Positions 43,877 to 56,463 of a stretch of 64,000 nt of DNA are shown in pieces. A program made the position numbers and the translations under genes. The stretch covers positions 5,968,259-6,032,258 of the forward strand of contig OX442320.1 of assembly GCA_949358305.1 (NCBI GenBank), in the 5' to 3' direction. Source of the stretch: Strigamia acuminata. Taxonomy: Eukaryota; Arthropoda; Chilopoda; Geophilomorpha; Linotaeniidae. Each line of letters opens with the position of its first letter. Positions within the stretch are counted from its first letter, which is position 1. The notes below the pieces were generated by a model. That model had not been told where the DNA came from and searched no databases. It worked only from the letters and a program-made list of their open reading frames with translations.

Positions 43877-46800
43877 ATGGCTTCTCTGAAATGCGCGTCG
43901 TTTGCGATCCAAACGAGCAAATTCCTTATCCCACGCTCTTGCCAATCGTACAGATTGGCCGCCGCCGCCACCAACACTCGCCACAAATCCAACACTTCCA
44001 CTTACATAGGCTTAGACTCACTCAAACATGCAAAGCGACAGCCCGGGGGACCCAACGAGAGCGACCAGAGTCCGAGACCTTCCTCCTTCGACCCACTCGA
44101 CATCAACTTCGAAAACGCCGAAACTGCCTACAAGAGCAAATCCACCTGGGAAATCGCCAGGGCGCTCATCGTATTCGCCCTATGCTCCAACAATTATCTC
44201 GTCAAAAACAACATGAAGGTGAGCAAATTGTGACAATTTTGTGATAAATTGTGACATTTTGTGACATTTTGTTATGTAATTGGAGTTATAAGTGCTTTTT
44301 ATTGATATTAATTTTTTTTTGCTGCTTTTTTTGGTGTTTTAGATCATGAAATGGGCGAAAACAGTGCTTGGAAAGCGTTTGTTCGAGATGGTAATGCGGG
44401 CGACTGTGTACGGACAGTTTGTTGCTGGTGAAGACCAGAATACTATCGGTCCGACTTTGGAAAGGTTGAGACAGTTCGGGGTCAAGTCTATACTTGATTA
44501 TAGTGTTGAGGAGGATTTGTCGAGTGAACAAGCTGAGAAGGTTGAAATGGAGTGAGTTTTAATTGATTTTTTTGGGCAATTTGTCTGTTTTAACACCTGT
44601 GTGAGATGATTAAGCTTAATCGGGTTTCTATTAAAGGGCATACACGTCGCCGACCGTGGAGGAAACTGGTAATTTTCGTAATTTATCAATAAAAGGAAGG
44701 AAAAATTTTTTTTCGATTTTTTTTTTATTTATTTATTTTTTTAAGGTGATTTGAAGCAATATCAACCGACAAAATTATTCGCTGATCGCAGAAGACTCGT
44801 GACGTCGGCTCGCACATATTTTTACATGAATGAAGCTCAATGCGAAAAGAATATGGAAATATTTTTAAAGTGTATCGAATCAGTTTCGGGGATTACAAAC
44901 GCCACAGGATTTACGGCGATTAAACTCACTGCTTTGGGCAGGCCGCAGTTATTGGTGAGAATGGAAATAAAATTAAAAAATTTTTTTTTTTTTGTTTTTA
45001 TTTTTTTGTTTTGTTAATTTGTTAATTTGTGATTGATTGGCAGCTGCAACTTTCGGCAACGATCGCTCGATCGCGCAAATATTTTGAGGAAGTTACGGGT
45101 CTCGACGGCAACATTATCCTCCAACACATCGGACCGGACGTTTTCATGAAACGTTTTCACGAGAAACACATTTCGACAGACAGTAAAGACATCAAGAGTT
45201 GGCTGAACCAGATGACTTATGACCAGAAAGGGTGAAGAAATGGATTTTATACATTTTTTGTCTTAAACACAGAAAACTTTAAAAAAGAAAAAAAAAAAAA
45301 AAAAAAAAAGCATTTAAGCTCCTAAAAAAGTCTAAAAACGCATTTAAGCTCATAAAAAGTGTCTAAAAATGCATTTAAGCTCATAAAAAGTGTCTAAAAA
45401 TGCATTTAAGCTCATAAAAAGTGTTTAAAAATGCATTCAAGACAATAAAGTGTCTAAAAAAGCATTTTTGCATATACAGACGCACACCTTTTACTGGTAA
45501 ATACGTATTTTCAGGTACAAAAGAAAATTTTCGTTTTCAGACGCTTTTTAGGTACAAAAATGAAATTTTGGACTCTTTTTAGGTACAAAAATGAAATTTT
45601 GGACTCTTTTTAGGTACAAAAATGAAATTTTGGACTCTTTTTAGGTACAAAAATGAAATTTTAGAGACTTTTTAGGTCTAAAAATGCGTTTTTAGGCTTT
45701 TATTAAAGTACAAAATGCATATTTAGAGATTTTTTCGGTTGAAAAATGCATTTTTAGACACTTTTTAGGTAGAAAAATGCATTTTTAGACATTATTTGGG
45801 TGCGAAAATGCATTTTTGGACCCTTTTTAGGTCATTTTTCTTCCTACAGGTTAATTCATCTGTTTTCGTGGAGTGGTTTGATCGATTCGAACATACTTCT
45901 TACCGATTTATTCCGTGTTCCGAATTTAAACACCGGACGCATGGAAAACATTATTTCCTCTTTGACCGAAGAGGAGGAAGAAATGTTTCGTAACATGATG
46001 CGGAGATTGCGCACAATTGCTCAAGTTAGAGCGTTGGGTTTTGTTTGCTTGGAAGGAATAAATTAATGAGGATGGGATTTGTTGTTTTGATAGGTCGCCA
46101 CTGATAGAGATGTTCGGGTGATGGTGGATGCAGAGCAGAGCTATTTTCAACCGGCTATTAGTCGGATCACCGTCGAATTGATGAGAAAGTATAATAAGGA
46201 CAAAGCGATAATATTTAACACTTATCAATGTTACTTGAAGGTGATTAGTATTTTTTAATTGGGTGGATAATTGGGTGTGTGTTTTTTTAATTGAGTTAAT
46301 TGCAGAAAGCGTTGCAAAACGTGCTGTTGGATGTGGAGCAGGCTTCAAGACAGGGATTTTATTTTGGTGCTAAACTTGTGCGGGGTGCCTACATGGATCA
46401 GGTAATTTTAACACTAAAAAAATGCATTTACTTACTTATTTATGCACCTATAACGTGTCTAAAAAATGCATTTTTGCATTAAATAGTTGTCTAAAACTGC
46501 ATTTTTGCACCAAATAATTGTCTAAAAATGCATTTTTATACCAAATTATTGTCTAAAAATGCATTTTTATACCAAATAATTGTTTAAAACTGCATTTTTG
46601 CACCAAATAATTGTCTAAATCTGCATTTTTGCACCAAATAATTGTCTAAAATGCATTTTTATACCAAATAATTGTCTAAAACTGCACTTTTGCACAAAAT
46701 AATTGTCTAAAACTGCATTTTTGCACCAAATAATTGTCTAAAACTGCATTTTTGCACCAAATAATTGTCTGAAACTGCATTTTTTCATAAAATAATGGTG

Positions 46801-47467
46801 TAAAAATGCATTTTTGCACATAAAAGATCAATTTTTTTAAATGTTTGTTTGATTATTTTGTTGAGGAACGAGAACGAGCTCGTGTCATCGGCTACGGAGA
46901 CCCGATTAATCCGAGTTACGAAAGTACGAACGAAATGTACAACCGAACGTTACTGGAATGTCTGCAGAAAATCAAGCAAAGTGGCGACAAATCGATTTCA
47001 GTAATGGTCGCCACGCACAACGAAGACACGATCCGCTTTGCAGTGACCAAGTAAATAAACTCGTCGCAATCAATTCAATTCAATCATTCACTTGCAATTA
47101 CCACGCACAGAATGAAGGAACTAAACATCGGACCCCGGGACCGCGTCGTATGTTTTGGTCAACTGTACGGCATGTGCGACCAAGTGAGCTTCCCGCTGGG
47201 TAAGTTTCGAATCGTTGCCACCAGTCGGCGCCCTCAAATGTTTACTTTACACGTATTGTAGGCCAATCGGGCTATTCGGTTTACAAATACGTACCGTACG
47301 GTCCCGTGAGTGAAGTTCTGCCTTATTTATCTCGACGTGCTCAAGAGAACCAGGGTTTTTTCACCAAAGTAGAGAAGGAGAGGAGGTTACTCAGAAGCGA
47401 ATTGAAGCGCCGCCTTTTATCTGGTCAAATATTTTACAAGCCAGTCGGTCATTACACTCCTGTCTAA
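43877..47467 (+). CDS. PRODH: Mitochondrial proline dehydrogenase 1
   Basis: About ten exons. The first ATG (43877) begins [20 protein letters not shown], rich in Ser, Arg and hydrophobics and lacking acids, as in a mitochondrial presequence. Conserved stretches are [101 protein letters not shown] and [20 protein letters not shown]. These cover the beta/alpha barrel that binds FAD and proline. The enzyme oxidises proline to pyrroline-5-carboxylate and feeds electrons to the respiratory chain (Drosophila slgA). Two introns carry 31-bp arrays. It is convergent with a PRODH2-like gene 650 bp downstream. Confidence 0.95.
45290..45835. repeat. 31-bp arrays in PRODH intron, second with AG/GT units
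   Basis: 45290-45470: units of catttaagctcataaaaagt then gtctaaaaatg, 31 bp. 45535-45835: units of ggactctttttaggtacaaa then aatgaaatttt, 31 bp (ggactc at 45570 and 45601). Each unit of the second array contains TTTTTAG directly followed by GTAC, GTCT or GTAG, so an acceptor-like and a donor-like site abut. Confidence 0.92.
46430..46825. repeat. 31-bp array in PRODH intron
   Basis: About twelve units of ctgcatttttgcaccaaata then attgtctaaaa. tgtctaaa recurs at 46519 and 46550 (31 bp). The shared tgtctaaaa / tgcattt words suggest kinship with the 45290 array. Confidence 0.92.
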
Positions 47468-48114
47468 CGTCGGCAAAAGGCAAAAAATGCTGGATTTTGC
47501 CACTAGGATTGACAAAACGACGTGTGGATGATCGGGTTTAGCTTTTAGATCTCATCGTGTCTCAGTTCGAGGGCATAATACAGAGTTAATACCAAAAATG
47601 AGCTTTAATTTTACGTTTAAATCGCCAAATAGTGCCGTTGTTTTTATTTTTTAATAATATATATATCGGAAATGATTCTATTTTTTGGTGCTGACTGCTG
47701 AGTGACGCACAAAATGGAAGTGTTAAACGTTGTTCAGTTTCAGATGTCTATTTACTGACGTGTATTTTAATCGTGTGTCAAATCAATGCAACAAAACTCA
47801 AATGACAACATAGTTTATTTTTTAGAAAGGAAAAGAAAAAGAGAAACAATATTATATACAAATGGTAATAACATGGGAATAATATATGTTTGTTTTGTGT
47901 TTGAGCCAAAGTTTTTCAGTGCTAAATCGAACTGGTGTTAGGTGTTTTTAAGAACCGGAAATGATAATAATAATAAAACAAAAGTACAATTTTTTTGCTG
48001 CAAATTGGGTTCTCAGTGCTGGCACTGATTTCAAGGTCTGCAATGAGATAACTATTTTGTAGAACTTATTTATTGCGAAAAACTATGATGAGAAATAAAA
48101 TCATTAATGAATGG
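47468..48114. other. Convergent 3' flank, PRODH and PRODH2-like
   Basis: Polyadenylation-type motifs for both strands (aataataatatat near 47655 and similar). No gene or array recognised. Confidence 0.55.
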
Positions 48115-50089
48115 TTAATACATCTTTAATTTCATTCTGTCTTTTAACTCCGACCAAAGCATTTCGCGCTCTTTGCGAGCGCCTTTGATTATCGATCGAT
48201 TTTCGGTCGCTCGGCGATACAGATACGGAAGTGTTTCCGATATGGTTCCGTACGGAATCGACTTGAAAACGGTCACGCCCGATTTAGCTGCAATGAAAAG
48301 CAGTCCGCTTGTGAATTCACAACTCTACTGGAAATTTTTCTCTCTCTACCTAAAGGCATCGTTACTTGCTCGCTCATTCCGTAGAGTTGGGCGAAATTGA
48401 TTTGCGGCGATCGGAAATCCAATTCGTAATCGATTATTCTATATTTAACGAGTAGAAATTAATTTATTTTAATGATAATTTAAGGTTAGGGTTAAATTGC
48501 TTTTGTAATATAGCGCGAATTGCTGTTTCGTTGTGCGTCGCCATGACAACGGTGCACTTAGAATCTCCTTTGATCTGCTCCAAGACGTGATCAACAACTC
48601 TGTGGAGACAAAAACAGATTAAATTCGTCTGTCTCCAATCGATTTTTTTATTGATTTATTTAACCTGAGATACATTTCTTCGGTCCCCAAATAAGTGTCG
48701 TTGATCGGGTCGGGATAATTATTCATCCGAGCAAGTTTTCTTTCTTGCTCCATGTAGGCTCCGCGAACGATTTTAACACCAAAATGGACCTTTACCTCGT
48801 TGGTAATGTTGATTAGTTCGGTCAGGATGTCTAAAGCTGACTAAATTGACGTGAAAATCAATGAAAGGCGTACAAATTGGTCATTGGTGACGGATTACTT
48901 TCAAATAACATTGAATCGTGCACCAGATCAAAGCCTTTTCCTTATTATGCGCAATCATCATGGCCAATGCGATGGTATTTAACGCCCCATTCATGCTAAT
49001 AAATTCAGAATCGATTAGAATTCTCACGCCTTCAGCCTTGGAAGCCTGTGGAATTAATTTATTAATCGAAATAACATATATTTCTAAAGATATTCATTAA
49101 TTAACTGCTCCGATTTGAGCGAATCGCTGCAATGCCTTTTCCAATGACAAAAATTCGTTATCAGATAACGTGTTTAGAATCGATGATTTCTGTTGAGAAA
49201 ATGATAAAATACAATAAATTAGGTGTAATTTTTAATTTATTTCGATTAATTTACTTTTAAAGTTCCCGTTTTTAATGCATCGGCAAACACTAACGCTAAT
49301 TTCTTTTGAGTTTCAACATCCGCGATACATTTGGTGACTTTAACCTGATGGGAAACAGAGAATACGTTATTATTATTATATAATGTTTTTATTTATTTAT
49401 TCATTCATTACTGCCAATTTAGCCGATAAAAGACCAGTGACTTTGACCTGCAAACAAGCCTGGTTACTCATCGAGCTTAGAAGTTCCAAACAGTTTACAA
49501 TTCTGTATAAATTATTGTTATATTTCTGTTCCTGCCTATTAAAAAAAATGAAATAAACAAAATTTAAATTTTTAAATGCTTAAAAGGTTTATTTCACACA
49601 AAATTGTCAATAACCAATGAATTACTGCTTTTCTGTAGCTTCGACATCCTCTTCCATCATACAGGCTATCATTGGATGAATATTAGCTCGTGTCAGCTTC
49701 CCAATAGTCACAGTGAGCGACTGTCGATCATCCCCAGCAATAAATTGATTATAAAATGTTGGCCGCATAAATAGTCCAAATAAACGACTTCCCAATATCT
49801 TCTGCGCAGTCGTCATCATCTTTAAACAGAATTAGAATGAAGAAAATTGAATTTAAAATTGAATTAAATTAATTACCAGGAGGCTGTGGTTGACAAATAT
49901 ATCGTAGGAACATAATTTGAGTATAAAGAGTGCTCTAATGAGCTCCAAAGTTGGTTTTTCACGGAACGATGTGCGATGATCTTCGAAATTGATGCCGTTG
50001 AAAGACGCACGTCCAAAATTACGCAGAAGTTCGTAGTGTTTTCGATGTAGGAATCGCGGTAGCAAAGAATTGAATCGCAGAGCAAGCAT
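48115..50089 (-). CDS. PRODH2-like (hydroxyproline dehydrogenase) protein
   Basis: About ten small exons. The start at 50089 gives MLALRFNSLLPRFLHRKH, a good mitochondrial presequence; a longer frame from 50212 (MKMASKTRH) is possible. Conserved stretches are FMRPTFYNQFIAGDD, LQVKVTGLLSAKLA, GVRILIDSEFISMN, FGVKIVRGAYMEQERKLA, YPDPINDTYLGTEEMYLR, VVMATHNETAI, FAQLYGMSEQVTMPL and KSIPYGTISETLPYLYRRAT with ENRSII. KSIPYG and the ENRS-I-GAR-E-E order match vertebrate PRODH2 rather than PRODH1. PRODH2 oxidises trans-4-hydroxyproline, for example from collagen. Substrate is inferred from family. Rogdi is divergent from it at about 410 bp. Confidence 0.85.
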
Positions 50090-50500
50090 GGCGTGGATCT
50101 GAAATAGACAATCGAGCTGATTGTAATTCGTGTGCGAGTTAAGATAAGCGTTAATTGATTGATATCTACCAACTGCGCATGAAACGTGACGAGTTTTCGA
50201 TGCCATTTTCATGCGTGTTCATATAACACATTTCTTGGAATTTGGATATGGTGGCAGGAGCACGTTTTGTTGATTTTTATAGGCCTTTTTTCTTTTTTTT
50301 TTTTGGTTGTTGTTATTTTGTGTGTTTTATTTTAACATTTTCGTCCATTTTGGGGGATGAACGGGAGATTTATTTTTAGTAAAGTTTCTAGGTCATTGCG
50401 TTCATTTTTGCCGCTCGTTGTTGCTGTGGAATAAAAGTCACGTGATGCTGCTTGGTTGCTTACCAGTGACGACGTGTGCCACGTGACCTTATGGATTAAA
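50090..50500. promoter_or_regulatory. rogdi: Divergent promoter region, PRODH2-like and rogdi
   Basis: The two start codons are separated by 411 bp. The rogdi ATG lies in ttaaaatggcggatg, a YY1-like AAnATGGCGG at the translation start. Such a motif straddling the ATG is a known YY1 arrangement in animals. Bidirectional use is inference. Confidence 0.5.
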
Positions 50501-51724
50501 ATGGCGGATGCCGAGCAAGAAGAAGTGGTAAATTTGGTAGGTAGAATTGATTATGCGAGGATTTTACGGGTTTTTAAAATGGTTTTGTGGACGGAAGATG
50601 ATACGAAAAGGGAAATTTGTGGTTATTAAATGGTTGCATAATTATAAATTTAAAAAAAAAATATTTAAAATTGTGGTTTTCTTTAAAAATCTTATTTTAA
50701 TTTAGTTTAGTTTTGCTTTAATTTATTAATTTGTTATTTAGCAACAGGAATTTGAATGGCTGTTGAGAGAGGAAGTGCCGGCAGTGTTAAAGCAGTTGCA
50801 AGATATTATAATTGTGAGTAAAGAAGTTGGAGCCGCGATACGAAACGTATCGATTTATTCCGTGATTTGTTAATTATTTATGATATTTTATTATTCAGGA
50901 ATGCTGCAGACGATTTCCAATTCAAGAAAAGGGTACGAGAAATTGCGTAATTTATCTGAAAAATTTTCATGAAAAAAATAATTTAATTTAGGGATCGAAA
51001 CGTTGGTAAAATCCGAAAAATTCGTAATGGCGAACACCAGGTATAAAATCGGGTAAATCGAGATGTGCAGCCGCAATTAAATGCATGATTTTTAGTCATA
51101 CAGCAGCTGCAGATCAGATTAAATGCATCGTGAGTTTGAATGGAGACAACATCACTTATGCAGTGAGTGTTTTGATGTCCCAAAATTAAATTAAAGTTAA
51201 AAAACGTATATATATATATTTAGGACATCAATTTGAAGATCCATAAACACACTAATCAAGTTCATAGAACAATAGTACAAAACGAATGTCCTTGGAAGTT
51301 ACAACAAATCCAAGATGCCAGCAACCACCTGTACCAGGCGTTACAGCTACTAATACAAGTTCAAAATGATTACCAATTTGGGTCACCAGACGAAGTGATT
51401 CATGTAAAAAAAATTGCCTAAAATGTATTATTGATACAAAATTAATATAATTTTTTTTTTTTAAATGTAAAATTTAGTTTTTGACTAAACTTATGGCATG
51501 TTTACAACGTGGGCGCACAAGTTTAGTTCTTCCGCGCAAACGGACCATAGACGAACTGCTAAACAGCAAAAACATGGTGAATTAATCGGAGTTCCATCAC
51601 TTTAGCGATGCAAGCAGTAGGGTTGTGCGGTTTTTTTTTGGCAAGTGCGGTGCGGTTTCCGTAAAAAACCGCAATGCACGCGGTATATCGCAAAACCGCA
51701 TAAAACTGCAAAAACTGCATAAAT

Positions 51725-51781
<57 letters not shown>

Positions 51782-52113
51782 TTTTATTTGGTTATAATTT
51801 TGTAGAAATCACTTCAGCCGCCGTTACCATCAGATCTCGCTATCAGTTTCTACATTCAGTCACACAAACTCGTTTTTGCCATGTACCATCTGCAACATCA
51901 TCACGGGTTATCGAAATTCGACACGCTGCAGGCGGAGTGCTCAGTTCCTTGGCTTAACGAATCGCTGGTACTTTTCACCATGGCCATGCAATTGGCGCAG
52001 CAACTTAAAGATAAGGTAACTCGATTCCCCAATTTATGAAAATTGACTACAATCTCTGTTTGTTTGTCAAGGTATCTGTGTTTTCCCAGTATCGAGATCT
52101 GATCTTCGAGTGA
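50501..52113 (+). CDS. rogdi: Rogdi homologue
   Basis: Nine exons joined in phase. Reading: MADAEQEEVVNL, then [123 protein letters not shown]. Human ROGDI has [45 protein letters not shown] and PWLNDALVYFTVSLQLCQQ at the same places. Length (about 260-280 residues) fits. Rogdi proteins bind the V-ATPase (RAVE/Rabconnectin-3 partner) and are linked in flies to neuronal function and memory, in humans to Kohlschutter-Tonz syndrome. The downstream neighbour PPO is convergent, 0.9 kb away. Confidence 0.95.
51719..51785. repeat. rogdi: (TTTA)n microsatellite in rogdi intron
   Basis: About fifteen TTTA units in the intron before the last two exons. Confidence 0.95.
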
Positions 52114-53007
52114 AAAGCGAAAAAATAAATAATATATAAAATACGAGTCAATAATAGTCACAGACATAAATAAATAAATAAATAAGATAGCCTTTTATAG
52201 ATTGAATTTAACACACAAAAACGTATTTAATTAGTTAAATTGGCAGGGTAAAGGACGCAATAAAATGGAAAAATGTATTCTGGTAATTAGAGGCCACATA
52301 GATGTATATAAAATTGCCTTAAGATGAAGACAAGCGAAGAGAATTGCATTTAGTTTGCAATAAAACGCTGGGGAAACTGGTTGTGTTGTTTGGGATGTTC
52401 GGGGGGATATAAAGGGATTTGTATATTTTTTTGTGCTCCAAGATAATTGTATTTCATATTTTTTTGAGTTGATCTCAGTATTTGTGTAGTTTTTCTCCGG
52501 ATTTCTCTCGTTCGAACGAGAAACTAGAATTGTGTAGTGAGTTTCTAGGCACCACAATGATCTTCCATTCAAAGTGTGATATGATAACGTGTATTGAAGT
52601 GCTGCTGCTGCTGTAGAAATGTGTCACGTGTCTTATTGTAAGCAGTATTGAATCAGAACCAAATGCTCACACAAGTTGAAAAATGTTGTAATTGTCAATT
52701 TTTCTCCACTTATTTGGTTGTAGTGCCACTTTTTTTGTTCCATTACGCTTGGATTTAACATTGAAAGAGATTAATTTGTGTTGATTCTTTAGAGTTTGTA
52801 CAATTTATCAGTATTTTGCAATTTTCACGCGTAATTACGGTTGATAAACTGCCAGAACAGTATTTTGTCCTCATTATGTAATTATAAAGAATAAATTTGT
52901 TTGTTTTTCTTTTTTATTCGAGGTTACAATGGGTTACTAAGGCTTAAAAAAGATTCTAGGTTAATATGACGGACATCTTGGTGTGACGTCAGCATGGTAT
53001 GACGTCA
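52114..53007. other. Convergent 3' flank, rogdi and prophenoloxidase
   Basis: AT-rich, no gene or array recognised. AATAAA-type signals for rogdi near 52125-52180 and for PPO near 52885-52900 (minus). Confidence 0.55.
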
Positions 53008-56000
53008 TTATCGTTCGTTCGGGAATAAAACCGAACTGTCGTTGGTGCCGACAACCACGGAACGAAATCGGATGGTGACAGGTGCGAAATTCATGTTGGA
53101 CGTGCGAAAAACGTCCAAAGTTGCGGCTTCGATTCGTCTGTCGAAAGGGAAGCCCATGGGTCTTAAATCCGGGTATCTTTCGTTCAAAATGCCGCAATAA
53201 CTCGCCGCATCTTGACAACTGGTGGTGGTGGATGGAACCACCTGCAGATGAAAATATTATTGTTAATGGTTTTAATGGTTTTAATAGTTTAATTTTATTT
53301 TTACTCTATCTTGTTGAGCATTTGTGACCATTACGAATAACTGGAATTCCATTCCTTCGGGTTTACCGCGCGGGATAAGCAAATGATCGGGCAAACCGCA
53401 ACTACAAGAACTGTTCTGTTCTTCGGTGATGCCATCTTGCGACTCTTGAACCAACTGAGAGAAATTCTTTTGAGTAGCGACGGTAACGTTGGATTGCGAT
53501 GATTGACGGGTAACGGTATTGCTACCGGGATTCACTGTTGAAAAAAGATGTAAAAAAAAATCTGTCAAACAACATTATTTATATATCTTTTTCTTACGCG
53601 TCGCTGTGAATTTATCCAATTCAATGAACACGTGACGTTGATCTTCCAATTGGAACGGTTGTTGAATTTCGTTACTCGATGGCGCCATGTAAAGACGAAT
53701 CATGCCTTCAACAGCACGTGACGAGCCATTTTCAATCACTATATTATACGTGAAAGCTTCGTGTTGCAAGTGGCGAGTTTGTAACTGCATAAAAAAGATT
53801 AATGTGTGCGACTAAACACTGATTTTTTTCATATTACCCTGACAGGAATCGAGCGATTAAAATTGATTCCTCTCTGCAATTCAATCGTCCTGTCTTGCCA
53901 AAAGGTTTGCAGGTTGTTGGGACGACTGCTGGTGCTTCCTTGAACCGATACACTCTGCACAGTGATGTCAGTCCATTGCAGTTGTTCGGGAGTGTACGGA
54001 TTGAGCGTGTTTTTATGCTCTTGGAAAATCATGTCGATCAACTTATGCCATCGATAAAAAATCGGATCGCGCATTGCAGTCGCGGAATCGCCCATGACAC
54101 CCATTTCCTCCTGTTAAATAGGCCAGGTTAAGTTAGGTTAAGGCTAGGTTAATTTCCGACAGTTTTGAGTGTCATTTTCGGAATCAGCATGCTTTATTCG
54201 GTAAGTAACCAAATTTTGGGCCCAATCTGAAGTGGGCCCAATTCTAAAGTAAGTCCGTGATGGGTTGCAAGTGCGATGTATCGCATAAAGAAAGCTATAT
54301 ATTGCAATATTTGCAAGATAACGCAAGTTACTTACTCTGAATCGTTCATCCGGGTCGTGAATGCGACTAATCAAATCATGGCCGGAGTTATGGAAGTCGC
54401 CGTAGTAAGTGGGACTTGGACCGGTCACAGCTGGTTCCAGGAGATCCCCTAATATAGAAATTCCGGTCGCTTCGTCGAGTGGGGCGACTTGTCCATTAGT
54501 CTGACGATATGTGCCCTCGTGGATCGAGTTAACTATGCGGTTGTACCACGTGATTAAGCGATGTACAGGTACTGTAGGGGTGTCTTGAAGTACCATGTTC
54601 CTGGGCCGTGACGCATAGACAGTACCAGAGATTTCATTGTTAAGGTGCGGAGCGTAACCTTCCTAAAAGTGCAAGCGCCTTATGGTTAGCAATAACAGCA
54701 GTACCGGACCAGGGCTAGACTGGGAAATCTGGATGTTTGGGCCACAATTAATAAAGTCGGGATGGGCCATCGGGAAATTCCTGGTATCCTACCGGGTAGT
54801 GTAAAGTCTCACTGATAAGTTGTGACAAATTGACATTTAAATGATGTAACTCAATCACCCTTACATCGTGGGTTTAGATGATTGTGTGACATCATTTAAA
54901 CATCAATTTGTCACAACTTATCAGTGAGTTTTTGCACTACCTGGTGGATACCGCCAAAAACGCTCATTCAAGCTGGAATGGGACGCTTTTTATGTCCAAG
55001 GCTGTATGTCCTTTTTAGACCCAGTCCGCCATTGAATAAGAATATGAAGTTTAATATTACGTCGATTGGATCGTCCCAGTTGTGGTAGGGCGTCACTCGG
55101 GACAAATTGTGGGACATTCTCTCGCAGTCAAATCTGGTTTTGTGTTGTTAAGTTAGAATTGAAAATTTTGGGGATGTTTGATTGGAATTACCTGGCTATC
55201 ATTTGCTGATGCATGTAGTAGAAAAGCTCACCCTTCCTGTCTTTTGTGCCACCTAGATCAGGAGTCCAGGTGAATGGGTACACAATGTGCCAGTGCCAAT
55301 GATGTGCATTGAGGGCAATGTCTTCTCGCCAATAGGCCAAACGATGCTCAATGTCGCGATCATTGCCGGTAAAATCGAGGCTCAAAACGATCGGCTGGAC
55401 AGTTTTAAAACATTTTTTAACATGATTGCTAGAGAAAATTGAAACGTACCTCAGTGGTTTCGGCTGGCATTCGTCGTTCGGTGTTACGTGCTTCACTAAT
55501 AAGGGGTCCTGGAACAAATTTCATAGGTAAGACTTCCTCTATTGGAGGCAGTCGAACGTTTCTTAATTCCGGCTGGTGCAATGACAGCACGCTTGTCACG
55601 TAGACAAACATTTGTTCGTTGATCCGATCACGCAGAAAACCCATTGCAAGCAATAAATCCCTCAGATCACTCGTAACCAAACCTGGTAATGCAGGTTTAA
55701 AAATTAATATGATTGTCTCTTACAATACACGATGAATTTAGTACTCCAAATGCCTTTCTTTCCCCCTATTGCCATCTATTTATAATCGACTAAAAAAGTT
55801 TACAGTAACCACTGAAGATGACCGGCAACGGTTGAATGGCTTTTGAAGTACAAACGTCGCGTATTATAAATGTCATTAAAACTATCATGTAAGTTATACA
55901 TTGATCTTTTACTATACTCAAAACCACCCCAACATTGATCTATTTCACTGGTGTAGTGGCACAAAAAAGTAGTCCAAAACACTAGAATTGTTATCGAACT

Positions 56001-56463
56001 CCAGACATTGTGCTCGATTACCAACATTGTCAAAGGTGATGCTTTGACACAGAACTACTTTTCCGCGTAGTAGAACACAGTACACAGTTAGGCGTAAACC
56101 GGCTGAAATAGATCAACGTTGGGGTGGTTTTGAGTATATACATACTTTGAAGCAATCTGATGACTCTCATTGCTTCTGCCATGTGCTGTTTGTTAAATGT
56201 AGAAAATATTCGTCCACGGGGCAAAATACCAATGCCGACTAATCTGGATCGAAGCCGCTCTCCTATTTCGGCAGTATCCCTGTTGTCCAAAACCGGTGCT
56301 CCCTCAAAGGGTCTTTGCTGCAAAGCAAAGTTATACGCTATACCTAAAACACTGTACTGTAATACTGTACTACTGTACTTACAAAAGTAGCTCTTCTATC
56401 CAGTGGTTCTGAAACATGATCCCAGAGATCCAAAATTACTCTTTGCGGGTCAATGGCGGCCAT
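53008..56463 (-). CDS. Prophenoloxidase (cytosolic-type hemocyanin superfamily)
   Basis: About nine exons. It starts [19 protein letters not shown] with no signal peptide, as in arthropod PPOs. Landmarks are [38 protein letters not shown] (copper A His), [32 protein letters not shown] (copper B His), [13 protein letters not shown] and the C-terminal [20 protein letters not shown] with [20 protein letters not shown]. The enzyme hydroxylates phenols and oxidises diphenols for melanisation. The usual insect activation cleavage after Arg in an N-R-F context is N39-R40-D41 here, a notable change. Introns host a MITE (55915) and a hAT-like element with a long palindrome (54710). The ATG lies in a palindromic ATGGCCGCCAT site. 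Family is certain; activation mechanism is inference. Confidence 0.95.
54710..55034. mobile_element. hAT-like element with internal long palindrome
   Basis: Ends CAGGGCTAGACTGGG and, inverted, CAATGGCGGACTGGG, the same style as the 12015 element. Inside, 54793-54945 forms a near-perfect palindrome: arms of about 50 bp containing CTCACTGATAAGTTGTGACA in opposite orientations. No clean 8-bp target duplication at the outer ends. It lies in a PPO intron. Confidence 0.65.
55915..56136. mobile_element. TA-flanked MITE family 2, copy in PPO intron
   Basis: 222 bp with TACTCAAAACCACCCCAACN ends in inverted orientation, TA on both sides (55913-55914 and 56137-56138). Same family as 10041-10426, but shorter inside. 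It is in the first large intron of the prophenoloxidase gene. Confidence 0.88.
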
